Shown here in pieces: positions 20,132-30,640 of a stretch of DNA of 56,211 nucleotides (position 1 is its first letter; every line of letters starts with the position of its first letter). A program made the translations under genes and the position numbers. This stretch comes from Actinomortierella ambigua (taxonomy: Eukaryota; Mortierellomycota; Mortierellomycetes; Mortierellales; Mortierellaceae), in NCBI GenBank assembly GCA_016098155.1, contig JAAAJB010000187.1, positions 1 through 56,211 of the forward strand, written 5' to 3'. Below the pieces are notes generated by a model that did not search any database, had not been told where the DNA came from, and saw only the letters and a list, made by a program, of their open reading frames with translations.

Positions 20132-21008
20132 ATGTCGACACTCAAGGACCAGCAGCCTACTTTGTATATCCTTAACCGGAATTATTCGTCTTGGTCGATG
20201 CGCCCTTGGCTCGGTCTCAAGGCTGCAGGAGTCAACTTCAAGGAGGTGCTGCTGCTGGCTGGCACGCCTGCCGTGCCTGACATGGGAACACCAGAGTCGA
20301 GCAAGATGCTCCTGGAGGCCGGTCCCACCGGCAAGGTCCCCGTTCTTCACATCACCCAGCCAAACGGCGAGAAGCTCATCATCTTTGAGAGTCTGGCCAT
20401 CATGGAGTATGTCGCCGAAGGTAAAAAAAAAAAAAAAAAACAGGGGTGCGAATACATTGTCTGTCTTGTACTTGCCACTTTGGCTATCCCCTTCCCTTCC
20501 CCTCACCCTCACACACATTTCTCTCTCTATCACATTCATCTTAGAGTATCCATCGCTCTGGCCCTCGGATCGCTTTGAGCGCGCGTATGCTCGCTCGCTC
20601 GCAACAGAGATGGCGACCAGCTTTGCCGAAGTGCGTAGCTACGACATGAACATTCGTGAACGGTTCCCCTTTGATGCTGCATTGTTCACACCGGCCAAGG
20701 CCAAGGATCTAGCCCGTCTAGAGTCGATTTGGGCAGGCTGCCGCGACCACGTTGTCAAGACACGTGCGGCGGCAGAGGACGATGGTTTCTTGTTTGGCAA
20801 GTTTTCGATTGTCGATGCCATGTATGCACCGGTGATGTTCCGTATCCAGACGTATGGATTGCGAGAGAAGATCTCGAACCCGCTTGCGCTCGAATATATC
20901 GAGCGTGTGCTGAACTATGAGCATGTCCAAGAGTGGGTCCGTCTCTCGCTGCCAGAGAAGGAGACTATTAAGCGTAGCCACATCTACCCCATTGAGCCCA
21001 AGGCTTAA
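20132..21008 (+). CDS. Glutathione S-transferase-like protein, copy 2
   Basis: Two exons, 20132-20420 and 20545-21008; 250 residues. It is the tandem paralogue of the gene at 18931-19817. Exon 1 is exactly the same length (289 bases) and the intron interrupts the same GAA-G codon position after YVAEG in phase 1. It shares ILNRNYSSWSMRPWL, GPTGKVPVL, FESLAIMEYVAEG and SIVDAMYAPVM. Residues differ mainly at the C-terminus and in the middle of the helical domain, so substrate range may differ. The 5' flank has a TATA-like GATAAATAG at about 20070. Confidence 0.88.
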
Positions 21009-22635
21009 AGATAGAGATGGCTTTGTAACGATCGAAAGTGGTCAACTAGCGATGGATGATCCGCGGCTCGTTGGTACAATTATTGGTATGACTCCGCCTC
21101 TTTTCTTTTCTTTTTGAGAGCATCGTGCCGTTTTTTTTTTTTTCATGTTTCTTGTCAATTGTGAGGCTTGAATGAAGGTATATACTTGTAAACTACATAT
21201 GAGAACGATTATTTGCTAGCTTTCAAGGTACTTTGCGGTTCGGATTGAATATTCAAAGCCACGAGCCTATCGTGTTGTTGTTTTCGTGTGGGGGACACTG
21301 GCTGTGTCACCCTGTTGGTCCCATAACAACGGGCAACATTATTATATATGTTGTCAAGTGCTCCCTGCATGCATGGTTGACTTGAAATGTATTCACCTAT
21401 CGAAAACGTGTGGGGAAAGGGTCCACACAGCGTTCAGCAGAACCTCGCGTGGGGAGTGGGGTGCTCTGGCGGAAAGGGAGGCAAAACAATGCCCAGGAAA
21501 TGAACGACTGGGCACATAACAACGGATGGCGGCTTATCTGTCACCCCTCTCTCCGCGCAGAGTCTGGGTCCAGTTTTCTCCCGCTAGCTCATTGGATATC
21601 GTAAACAATCGGAAGAGCAAGGAAGTCATGGACGATTATGATTGGCCAGGCGGAATCTGAAATGGGCGAGAAGAACACAATGGTTGGAAGGCACTTGTAT
21701 GCCTGGTGAGCCGAAGAGTACAAAAAAAAACTGGGTCCAAACCCCGTTCTGCCCACTTCCCCTCGGTCTTCAAGGGGCACTGAGACATTCGTCGATGGGA
21801 AGAGGGAAAAACAATAACACAAAAGTGTGTCCATGGACGTCTATAGTGCCTGTCAAGGTATAGTATGGGGTGGTCAGTTTGCAACAATTGCCGATCCCTT
21901 CCTTTTCCGTGGGGATGAGACATGAGGTACACCATGGATGTCGACCCGGAGAATGAAAAGGAGCTCTCATAGAGAGAGAGAGAGAAAGAGAACGTGTGTG
22001 TATGCCGCAGAGATAGAATGAGAGAGGGAGGGACTTTCCTTGGTGTTTGCCAAACGGCGGAAGGGTATGAATGCGCGAATACCTTTTTAGTTTGGCTATT
22101 TTTTTTTTGCTGTCTCAACTCTCATTTCAACTCATTTCCCATTCGAATCTCATTCCTCCTTTGTCGACCGTTAGGTTGTTTGTTTCTTTATCACCATCAT
22201 TCAGGCACCCTTTAATATCATAATTGTTGCTCTTGGACCCCACTCTCTTGCTGTCTACCTTTCTATCTTTCTCTTCTACCCCGCATTTTTTTTGTTTTGG
22301 TCGTTATTTTGGTGACCATACACTGTCCAACAGGAGCGCATCTACCCCTTTACCCATTGTTTGCGTCTGTCCTCACAGAGCATAGGAATCAAGCTTTGTT
22401 TGCGTGTCTCTCGTTAACCCTCCACGCACCTCGGAAATCCTCCCCCTCCTGCACCTTCTCTTTTATTTCCATCCTTTTCTTGTTCTTGCTCCATTCTTTT
22501 TTTTTTCTCCCATCGTGTTCTTGGAGTGAGTCAATTCAAAGCTACCGTTGCATTGACAGAAAGAAGGACTCCGCTTATTACCCCAGTTCCTGCTCCCACC
22601 CTCCCCGTCCCCTCTTCCCGTTGCCCTTGTTCCCA
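21009..22635. other. Long intergenic region / 5' leader of the CreA-like gene
   Basis: 1.6 kb without a supported gene. From about 22100 the strand is pyrimidine-rich (CTCTCTTGCTGTCTACC...), as in the leaders of regulatory genes. The frame is open back to 22297, but the first ATG in that frame is at 22636, and the translated upstream part is low-complexity and Leu/Phe/Ser-rich, so it is taken as untranslated. Confidence 0.5.
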
Positions 22636-24129
22636 ATGGCCATTGCAGCCCAGCAGGAGGTCTATTTCCATTCATCCTCTACACAACAACAACAACAACT
22701 CCATTCCAAAGAAGCCTCACACACCTTGGCAATATCTCTCTCGACTCCACCCTCACCTACTCCGAGCATCGCCTCATCCTTGTCCGACTCTCCACAGCTG
22801 CCTCGCTCGCTGTCGCCCCTCCCCTCTTCCTTGAACGACGCCCCTTTTACCCCGCTTATTGCAGTCTCAGGCCCTCTTTCGCCGCTCTCGCCGACCCAGC
22901 GTGCCTTTACCCAAAGCCCCACCACATCCACCATCAACATCAACCTCAACAGTAACAGCAACAGCAGCAACAACAGCGGTAGTAACTGCAGTGAGGGAGA
23001 CACTGATGTCCTGCAAGTCGCCTGCGCCCTTGCCCTTTCTTCGACGCCAACATATCCTATGACATCAGCCAATGAAACACTGTCTAACCTCCAAGAGGCA
23101 CCATCGAGCGCAGCCACTTTTGCCCCCACATCGTCGGGTGCCACTGCTGCTGCTCATCCGCCCTATACCCTGCCTCAATCACCTCAGTCCAAGGATGGTG
23201 AAGCATCGCGGTCATTCCAGTGCCACCAGACGGTGGCCCCAGAGCGGCCATACCAGTGTCCACTGTGCCCAAAGTCGTTCTATCGCCTCGAGCACAGCAA
23301 TCGACACATCCGGACACACACGGGGGAGAAAGCACATGCATGCAAGTTTCCTGGATGTACCAAGCGCTTCTCGCGCAGCGACGAGCTCACGCGCCACGCA
23401 AGGATCCACACGGGGCAGGCAGCAGCCGCCAAAGCCCTGCGCATGGCCATGAAGGCCAAAAACAAGGCCGTGACCAATGGTAGTACCAGTGTCAGCAACA
23501 ATACCAACAACAGCAACAGCAACAGCAACAACAACAACAACAGCAACAGCGACCACAATGGCGCAAGTAAAGGGGAAACTCCAAATCAACAAATTGGCCC
23601 CAACTCAGAGTTGTCAACTGCCACCACGCCAATTATCCCTGCCACGCCAACCTCCGACACCTTGTCCTTGCCTTCTACCACCATTGCTCTCTCTTTGGAC
23701 TCTGCTGCGACTCCGGGTCTTCGTCTCGAAAGATCTTCCGGTACCCCTGTGTCTACATGTACCACCGATTCGCTCCCTCAAACAAACTCTAGCCTAATTG
23801 CAACAACTGCAAATGAAGGCGAGTCACTGTTAGCAGCTTCTTTGACTCAGCTGGGTGTACTGTCGCCGAGGCCCCCTGTTATTCCTGCCAGTGCATCAGC
23901 GTCAGCATCAGCAGCTACCGTTACTCAGAACAGCACCGCCGTAGGCCTGATTCACTCGGTAGCCGTTGGAGGCCCCCCTGGTGCGGCGAGTGAGACAGGG
24001 CCAGGGTCAACAGAAACCTCTCTTGGCGCACAAGCCGTCACTGCTGTCCCCTCGTTGTCCATCTCCGTCCCTGGTGTCACTCAGCAGCAGCCACCAATGT
24101 CCTCAAATGGTACTTTGGGTAAGAACTAA
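22636..24129 (+). CDS. CreA/Mig1-like C2H2 zinc-finger transcription factor
   Basis: Taken unspliced it encodes 497 residues. Two C2H2 fingers (about 204-260) match the Mig1/CreA type: [20 protein letters not shown], the linker [14 protein letters not shown] and [18 protein letters not shown]. This class binds GC-rich SYGGRG boxes and represses genes for alternative carbon sources. Flanks are Ser/Thr/Pro/Gln/Asn-rich and a basic KAMKAKNKA stretch follows the fingers. A GTAAGA donor at 24119, eight bases before the stop codon, suggests the exon really ends at 24118. Splicing to 24197 adds EAKSK and stops at 24213; splicing to 24369 joins in phase to the next zinc-finger frame (see findings). 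Confidence 0.8.
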   Translation: MAIAAQQEVYFHSSSTQQQQQLHSKEASHTLAISLSTPPSPTPSIASSLSDSPQLPRSLSPLPSSLNDAPFTPLIAVSGPLSPLSPTQRAFTQSPTTSTININLNSNSNSSNNSGSNCSEGDTDVLQVACALALSSTPTYPMTSANETLSNLQEAPSSAATFAPTSSGATAAAHPPYTLPQSPQSKDGEASRSFQCHQTVAPERPYQCPLCPKSFYRLEHSNRHIRTHTGEKAHACKFPGCTKRFSRSDELTRHARIHTGQAAAAKALRMAMKAKNKAVTNGSTSVSNNTNNSNSNSNNNNNSNSDHNGASKGETPNQQIGPNSELSTATTPIIPATPTSDTLSLPSTTIALSLDSAATPGLRLERSSGTPVSTCTTDSLPQTNSSLIATTANEGESLLAASLTQLGVLSPRPPVIPASASASASAATVTQNSTAVGLIHSVAVGGPPGAASETGPGSTETSLGAQAVTAVPSLSISVPGVTQQQPPMSSNGTLGKN

Positions 24130-24249
24130 GATTTTCCTTTTCGTCATCCCGTTGATCTGGCTCTCCTTTTGATCTTTTCATATCTCTCGCAAACAGAAGC
24201 GAAATCCAAATAAGCTATGTTTGCCTATTCTGGCTGCACATGTCCTGTC

Positions 24250-24290
24250 ACCCCCACTATCCCCACTATCCCCACTATCCCCACTATTCT
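24250..24290. repeat. Tandem (CCCCACTAT)n minisatellite
   Basis: Four copies of the nonamer CCCCACTAT lie in the stretch between the two zinc-finger frames. This supports the stretch being non-coding (intron or spacer). Confidence 0.75.
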
Positions 24291-24376
24291 CTATCGTACG
24301 CTCCCACACTCCCCACATCTCCCTCATGCACCAATGCAGCTACCAGGTACTCACACCTTTCTTTGCAGCCGACACA

Positions 24377-26476
24377 ATGTCGATCTCTCCTCACCTTCCA
24401 GGGCCTTTGAGTGGCACAGCTACTCCTCAACCTCCAGTTTCCGATGAGCGACCGAAAAAGTCACACCACTGCCCTTGGCCCAATTGCAGCAAGACCTTCA
24501 CTCGCTCAGCCCATCTTGCCCGACACGTTCGCTCGCACGGCGGTGAGCGGCCGTATGCATGCCCTGTAGAGGGATGCTCCAAGCAGTTCTCTCGTTCCGA
24601 TGTGTTGAAGGAGCACATCCGCATCCATGACAAGAACAAGGTCCGCAAGCGCAAGGCCAAGCCCACCGCCCTGTCCAACAGTAAGCCCGCTAAGAAGCCC
24701 GCCTCAGAGAGCGCTCGTGAATCAATGACTCCAGCAGCATCAGAAACTGGTTCGGGCTCGTCACCCTTTGAACCTGCGCTGTCAGAAGAGCCCTTGGGCC
24801 TGGGGGCCCAACCAGGCTTCGCCCCAGCATCAAACGCCTCATCGGCCATGCCCAGAGGGTCTCACCCTTCAATGGTGGTCCCCACAGGCGCACCACGCGC
24901 TCAGTGGACTGGCGTCATCCCATCTCGACTGAACCTCCGGTCACGGGACCAGTTTATGATGGGTCGTCCCAACAGTGCCTCGGCCTACTACCAGCTCCAG
25001 CAGCGTCAACAGCAGCTGCAACAGCAAATGATGACCGCTGCCGCGGCAGCGGGTATGTCCTTTGCTCCCTCGCACGCTCAGCACTCTTCTTCACCGACGC
25101 CATCACAGCAGCAGCAGCAGCAACGCACGCCGTTCTACGGCCAGCCATACGACGTTGATGACATGTACATACCCCCTCATCCAGAGCAGCCACATCAACC
25201 ACAACAGCACAACTCGTTCTATATCCCCATGCACAGTTCAATGCCTGACTATGGCGACTATGGCGCAATGGATCTGGACGCTGTCGAAATGGAGATGGGA
25301 GGCATTGACGAGCATGGTCGACCCATTGGCTGGACCGCGGCCTTTTCGCCTCCTCCTGCTCCATCGGGTATGCAAGGGTTCGATCCTGAGACGAGCCGGT
25401 CACTCTATGGTCGCCACCAGCGGATGGACTCGGTTGCGTCGGTTACCTCTGTGACATCGGCGACCAGCCAAGATTTCCGACCCGCTGCACGGCTTCGTGG
25501 TTCGTTTGTTTACGACGACCCTTCATCGATGCCCATGACACCAAATGAAGGTGCCTTCGGCTTTGGTGGTGCAACGATGGTGATGGCAGGCAACGACCCC
25601 GCAGCAGCAACAGCAGCAGCAGCAGCAGCGGCGGCAGCAGCGGCAGCGGCAGCAGCCATGCATGCTCGAGCAAGATCTGTGTCGATGGGACCTCCTCTGA
25701 CACCCTATGACGATCTCATGTCATCAGGCGCGGCAGGCCTTGCTATCCAAGGCTCTCCTTTTACTTTGGCTGGCTCTGTGCCACCAACAGGAAATTCCAT
25801 GGAGCAACAGCGAAGCGAGGGTGTTTCTCTTTTGAATCCCTTGCCATTTAATGGTGATGCGTCTTCACTCTCCGATCCTTCGTTGACCATGGCACCCGAG
25901 TCGTCGCTTTTGCCCAAGACCCCCGTGTCCGTTTCCCAACCACCATCGTCGTCGGCTGCCAAGATCGGCCACCAGCCTCCTCCTCTTCCTCCTCAGAACC
26001 GGCGTTCTTCTCAGTCTCAGGGCCAACGGCCACAAGAGCCGTCAACGAAGGATGTACAGGCTCCGGCGGCATCGCAGCTTAAAAACACCACTACTACGAC
26101 CAGTGCACATTCTGCTCTCAGCCAAACGCTGGATGCTGGGCTGACTTCGCTGGATCCCCATAACGAAGAAGGGGATCCAGATGTGCAACCGTTTTCGCTG
26201 TCGAGCCATCCTTTGGATGACCTGGACGCGATGGAGGCCGATCTCTTGTTTGCGCAAAAGGACTGGGGAGCGATCCCAGACGAGTACCAGGAGCCGCCCT
26301 TTGGCTTCTTCCCGGGGGAGATGCCCCGGCTAGCGATTTCGTATGTGCCACCGCCACCGCTGCCACCACCACCTCCTAAGCGGCGGATCGACGTGCCACC
26401 GGTGTCGAACAGCGGAAGCATCGGCAGTATCAACAACAGCAGCAAAGGTGTTATGACCTTGTCTTTGTACCCATAG
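24377..26476 (+). CDS. Second two-finger C2H2 transcription factor (or 3' exon of the preceding gene)
   Basis: From the ATG at 24377 the frame gives 699 residues. Two C2H2 fingers sit near the start (about 28-88): HHCPWPNCSKTFTRSAHLAR, then RPYACPVEGCSKQFSRSDVL and a basic tail KNKVRKRKAK that may be a nuclear signal. The remainder is disordered: Gln-rich blocks, a polyalanine tract of about 20 residues (near 25600-25660), Ser/Pro regions and a Pro-rich stretch (PPPPLPPPPPKRR) near the end. A strong acceptor CTTTCTTTGCAG ends at 24368, eight bases before this ATG, so an intron ends here. Either it lies in a 5' UTR or it joins in phase to the CreA-like exon, giving one 1196-residue protein. 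Confidence 0.78.
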   Translation: MSISPHLPGPLSGTATPQPPVSDERPKKSHHCPWPNCSKTFTRSAHLARHVRSHGGERPYACPVEGCSKQFSRSDVLKEHIRIHDKNKVRKRKAKPTALSNSKPAKKPASESARESMTPAASETGSGSSPFEPALSEEPLGLGAQPGFAPASNASSAMPRGSHPSMVVPTGAPRAQWTGVIPSRLNLRSRDQFMMGRPNSASAYYQLQQRQQQLQQQMMTAAAAAGMSFAPSHAQHSSSPTPSQQQQQQRTPFYGQPYDVDDMYIPPHPEQPHQPQQHNSFYIPMHSSMPDYGDYGAMDLDAVEMEMGGIDEHGRPIGWTAAFSPPPAPSGMQGFDPETSRSLYGRHQRMDSVASVTSVTSATSQDFRPAARLRGSFVYDDPSSMPMTPNEGAFGFGGATMVMAGNDPAAATAAAAAAAAAAAAAAAMHARARSVSMGPPLTPYDDLMSSGAAGLAIQGSPFTLAGSVPPTGNSMEQQRSEGVSLLNPLPFNGDASSLSDPSLTMAPESSLLPKTPVSVSQPPSSSAAKIGHQPPPLPPQNRRSSQSQGQRPQEPSTKDVQAPAASQLKNTTTTTSAHSALSQTLDAGLTSLDPHNEEGDPDVQPFSLSSHPLDDLDAMEADLLFAQKDWGAIPDEYQEPPFGFFPGEMPRLAISYVPPPPLPPPPPKRRIDVPPVSNSGSIGSINNSSKGVMTLSLYP

Positions 26477-26514
26477 ATTATTGTAATGTAAATATATGCT
26501 TTTGTTTTTATTCT

Positions 26515-26520
<6 letters not shown>

Positions 26521-26562
<42 letters not shown>
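26521..26562. repeat. (CT)n microsatellite
   Basis: About 21 CT units 45 bases after the zinc-finger stop codon. The following 26563-27188 has pyrimidine-rich, promoter-like sequence and the unresolved first exon of the deacetylase gene. Confidence 0.9.
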
Positions 26563-26565
<3 letters not shown>

Positions 26566-27188
26566 ACCACCTTTGACCCGATATGTGTGCGATTGTTTTG
26601 TTGATTGGAGGATGAGGGTGCGGAGGAAACTCTTTGGGGGGGGGTTGTGGGGCCCAAAGTTCCAATTTATTTTATTTGCCCCCCCTCCTCTACCTCCAGC
26701 ACCTATTTTGTTGTATGCACTACATTTTTTTTTCTCAGCTTCTTCTTCACTCACACCCCTCTCGCCCAACTCTTGCAACCCTAATGGTAACTGCCCTTTT
26801 CCCCATCTCCTTGCTTACATGCCCCTCTCCAGGACTCTTGCTCGGTCTCCGTCGGGACAAAGAACTCTTTCGTCAGAGGGAAAAGACATCTCTCTGCTGT
26901 TTGTTCTCTCGTTTGCTGCTCTAGCCCGTCGAACCATGTTGACATTTCTATTTTTCATGGACAGCCATGGACATGAGCACTCGGTGGCAGGCTGATTAGG
27001 CCCTTTCTCATACACCTGTTTTCCACGGACTAGCGCACCTTCCACCCTCACCCTCCTCTTCCCCCTCCTTTAAGCAACCTGCACTCAACGAGGACTGCTT
27101 GCAGCACCATCCTAATGCTGATCCGATATTCTTTTCTCCTTTGACTGTTTTCGTGGTGGGTGATATTGTGTGTGTGTATGGCAACCAG

Positions 27189-28443
27189 TATCCCTCGGAC
27201 ACAACCTCGTTGAGTCGACGTTCCGACCAGGACAGTGCGACCTCGACCTCGGAGGGCACAAAGAAGCGCGTGGCATACTTTTACGATCAGAACATTGGCA
27301 ACTATCATTATGGCCCTGGCCACCCGATGAAGCCGCATCGTATCCGTATGTGCCACAGTCTTGTCATGAACTATGGCCTGTACAACAAGATGGAGATCTA
27401 CGTAAGTTTTTGTTCAATTGTAGAGTTGTTGTTGCTGTTCTCTTTCCTTTTTCTTTTTTTTTTCATTGATCTAGAGATGCCATAAGAAAGAGACAGGAAC
27501 GAACTTTAGACCAGAGTTGAGATCCTAATCATGATAAATGTATGTGTGCGTTGTCTCTACTCTTTATCTCAACCTGAAAACAAATATACATATAGCGAGC
27601 TCGTCCAGGAAGCAAGAAGGAGATGACTGCATTCCACACGGACGAATACATTGATTTCCTCTCTAGAATCTCGCCAGACAACATGGATGCGTATGCCAAG
27701 GAGCAGACAAAGTGTATGTCCCAGATAATAGATTGACAACAAATCAGTGCGTGCACGAGAGACGAAGCTCTACGGGACACCTGACCAACCAAGCCCTAAC
27801 GTCTGCTTTCTCTACTTTATTCGGCCATAATTCAACAACAATGGCATGTTCTAGTCAATGTTGGAGACGACTGTCCCATTTTTGAAGGATTGTTCGAGTA
27901 CTGCCAGCTCTCATCTGGTGGATCTATGGGTAAGCACAAATGTACACCTGTTACTCGAGCATCTGCAACTCTATGGAGATCAATGCTAGTGTTGCCATTT
28001 TTACACATTAACCAACAATACTCCTTCTCTCTCCCCTCCCCCGCCCCCTTTTTTTTCTTCTTCTTCTTTTTAACTATCAGAGGGTGCTGCACGTCTAAAT
28101 AACGGATCGTGTGACATTGCCATCAACTGGGCCGGTGGCCTGCATCATGCAAAGAAGGCCGAGGCGAGTGGATTCTGCTATGTGAACGACATTGTACTTG
28201 CGATTTTGGAGCTGTTGCGTTTCCACCCACGTGTGCTGTACATCGATATCGACATTCATCATGGTGACGGTGTTGAAGAGGCCTTCTATACCACCGATCG
28301 CGTCATGACTGTCAGCTTCCATAAGCATGGAGAGTATTTCCCCGGCACCGGTGAAGTCAGGGTAAGGTGAAAAAAGGAAGACATGGGAGAAAGTGCAATG
28401 AGAGGTGATATTGAAAGGAGGGAGCCTTATCTGATCTTTGCTT

Positions 28444-28475
<32 letters not shown>

Positions 28476-29737
28476 GTCTTTCACACTCTCAGGATGTTGG
28501 AGTCGGCTCTGGCAAATATTACGCAGTCAACTTCCCCTTGCGGGATGGTATTGATGATGTGACATACAAGAGCATTTTTGAGCCAGTGATCCAGCACGTG
28601 GTGGATTGGTACAAGCCTGGTGCAATTGTGTTGCAGTGCGGTGCCGATTCGCTGAGCGGAGACAAGCTTGGATGTTTCAATCTTTCCATGAAGGGTAAGA
28701 GAAATGTCTTTGTTCACTTTGCTACTATCTTTCACGGGGTTCCACTCAGCTCTACATTATGTAGAGACTAACTGCTAACCTGTGCATCTTCTTTTGTTAA
28801 AAAAAAATAATCTGGGGGTCATTAGGACATGCCAACTGCGTGGCCTTTGTCAAAAAGCTTGGTCTTCCTCTGCTGTTGCTTGGAGGAGGTGGATACACGA
28901 TGCGCAATGTCTCGCGAGCATGGTGCTACGAGACCGGTGTGGCGGTAGGCAAGGAAGTCGGACCCGACATGCCGTACAACGACTATTACGAGTACTTTGG
29001 TCCGGACTACAAGCTGGATGTACGACCATCCAACATGGACAATGCCAACACTCCCGAGTATCTTGAGAAGGTCAAGCAACAGGTCTTTGAGAACCTAGCT
29101 CGATCCTGTGGCGCTCCCTCGGTCCAGATGCAGCCCGTCCCTCGAGACTTGGATCTGTCGGAGGATGAGGACATGGACGATCCAGATAAGCGCATTCCTC
29201 GTAAGTCATCTCACTCTCTCTACTTTTTTTTGGATATTTCATTTTATGTCTTCTCTCAACAGTCTGACTTCTCTAACAATTTTTTTTCCCTTCCGCGCCG
29301 TTTGAAACTCTTTCTCTCTTGGATATCCAATAGAACGGCTGTGGGATAAGAGGGTTGTTCCGGAGAACGAATACGAAGACTCTGAAGATGAGGACATCAA
29401 CGCACTGCATGGCGTGCGATATGCACAATCGATGCGCCATGGCCGTGTCAAGCAGCAGAAGAACAACAAGACTGTGGATACGTTGCCCAGTGCAGCGACA
29501 TCGCTGAGTCGCCAGGCGAATGGATCAACGGCAGCGACAAAGAATGGACCAAGGATAGAAAACGGTACCAATTCGTCGTCTTCTTCTTCTGCAGCAGACA
29601 AAGCAACATCAGGCCGAACAGCAGGAGCAGGGGCAGGGTCAGCAGCGACTTCTGCCAACGGTGCAAAGGATGTGGAGATGGGATCGTCAGCAGGAGGTTC
29701 GGCGCACGATCAGGATACAGAGATGAAGGACGCATGA
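27189..29737 (+). CDS. RPD3: Class I histone deacetylase (Rpd3/HDAC1-like); start exon not resolved
   Basis: Seven exons seen: 27189-27401, 27596-27713, 27855-27929, 28081-28361, 28493-28694, 28826-29200 and 29334-29737; 555 residues without the start. The zinc hydrolase core is intact: [10 protein letters not shown], the paired His of [18 protein letters not shown] with metal ligands Asp and His, a third Asp in [15 protein letters not shown], and the catalytic Tyr in GGGGYTMRN. It removes acetyl groups from histone tails in Rpd3/Sin3-type corepressor complexes. After the core come an acidic region and a long Ser/Ala/Gly/Thr-rich tail ending DTEMKDA. Exon 1 of this list begins after an acceptor (CAACCAG) and has no ATG before the conserved [10 protein letters not shown] candidate start is the ATG at 26784, followed at once by the donor GTAACT. 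Confidence 0.93.
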
Positions 29738-30640
29738 GCCAAACAAAAAAGGCGAGAACATCGGCGACAAGAGAACCTTTAAAAAAAAGGGGGGGAGTCT
29801 TCATCCCTACCCTCCCCCCTTTCCTGCTTGTTTTTTTTTGTCGCCGTAATGGTTGCGATACTAGGATTGCTCTTTCCATCCCTCCTACGCGTTCTTTATT
29901 TTCTCAGGCAACACTTCATATCCATGGTTTTGTTTTGCTCCGCTAGTTTTTTTTTGACAGTCGTAGAACTTTTGATTAATGAAATGCGCGAAGGTTGTAC
30001 TGTATGTGGAGGAGGGAATGCAGGTCTTGCACTCATGGTTCTCAAAGAAGATACTTTGGTCCTATCAAAAGTGCGGCTGTTCTCGATAAGGGAGGTCGTA
30101 CGCGTCATTTACATCCGTCGAAGTATTCTCCGATTTCAGTTTGGAGGAGACTTGAGACAATGGTGTCAAGGTGTCGAGGTGTCCATTCCTCAATGAATTC
30201 GGGATATGACCTCCTAGGTAGGAATGATAAAGGGTGCCGTACAATGAACACCCCCCTGGTGCTCTTTTCATACCATCACCCCTTTCCCCTGTCCCCTGGA
30301 TATCCTCATCGTCGACCAGACGTCCCCTCCTCGCAAAAAAAAAAAAAAAAAAAAAAAAAGGAACACCAATTTCCATAGCCAACTAGTACCAAATCGCATG
30401 GGCGCCAATCTTTATTTGATAGTACACGAAAATGCCTATCATGACAATATGCTCGCAAGGTGTCTTGAGCCATATCGGAGAGAAGTACATGATGGGTGAC
30501 AAAGCTATCTTACTTCGCCGGTTGAAACGACCTGAGGAGGGGGGCACGCATAAGCAGCCCGCGCAGGAGAAGGAATTGGGTGCCTCCGACTAAGATCTTG
30601 GTAATGCTGATATGGATGTGTTAAGGTGGATAAAAAAAAG
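29738..30640. other. Spacer after the deacetylase gene
   Basis: Holds A- and G-runs at 29768-29788 and a 24-base poly(A) tract at 30336-30359. One small open frame, 30432-30593 (53 residues, starting MPIMTICSQG and ending ELGASD), begins with ATG and has a charged C-terminus. It has no recognisable relative and may be chance. Confidence 0.4.

Noticed and set aside
22297..22635. N-terminal extension of the CreA-like protein
   Set aside because: The frame is open but has no ATG before 22636 and the translation is pyrimidine-tract-derived Leu/Phe/Ser/Pro.
27099..27188. Extension of the deacetylase exon upstream to another acceptor (CTGCTTGCAG)
   Set aside because: It would add a hydrophobic, poorly conserved stretch and still gives no ATG; the CAACCAG acceptor at 27188 is preferred.
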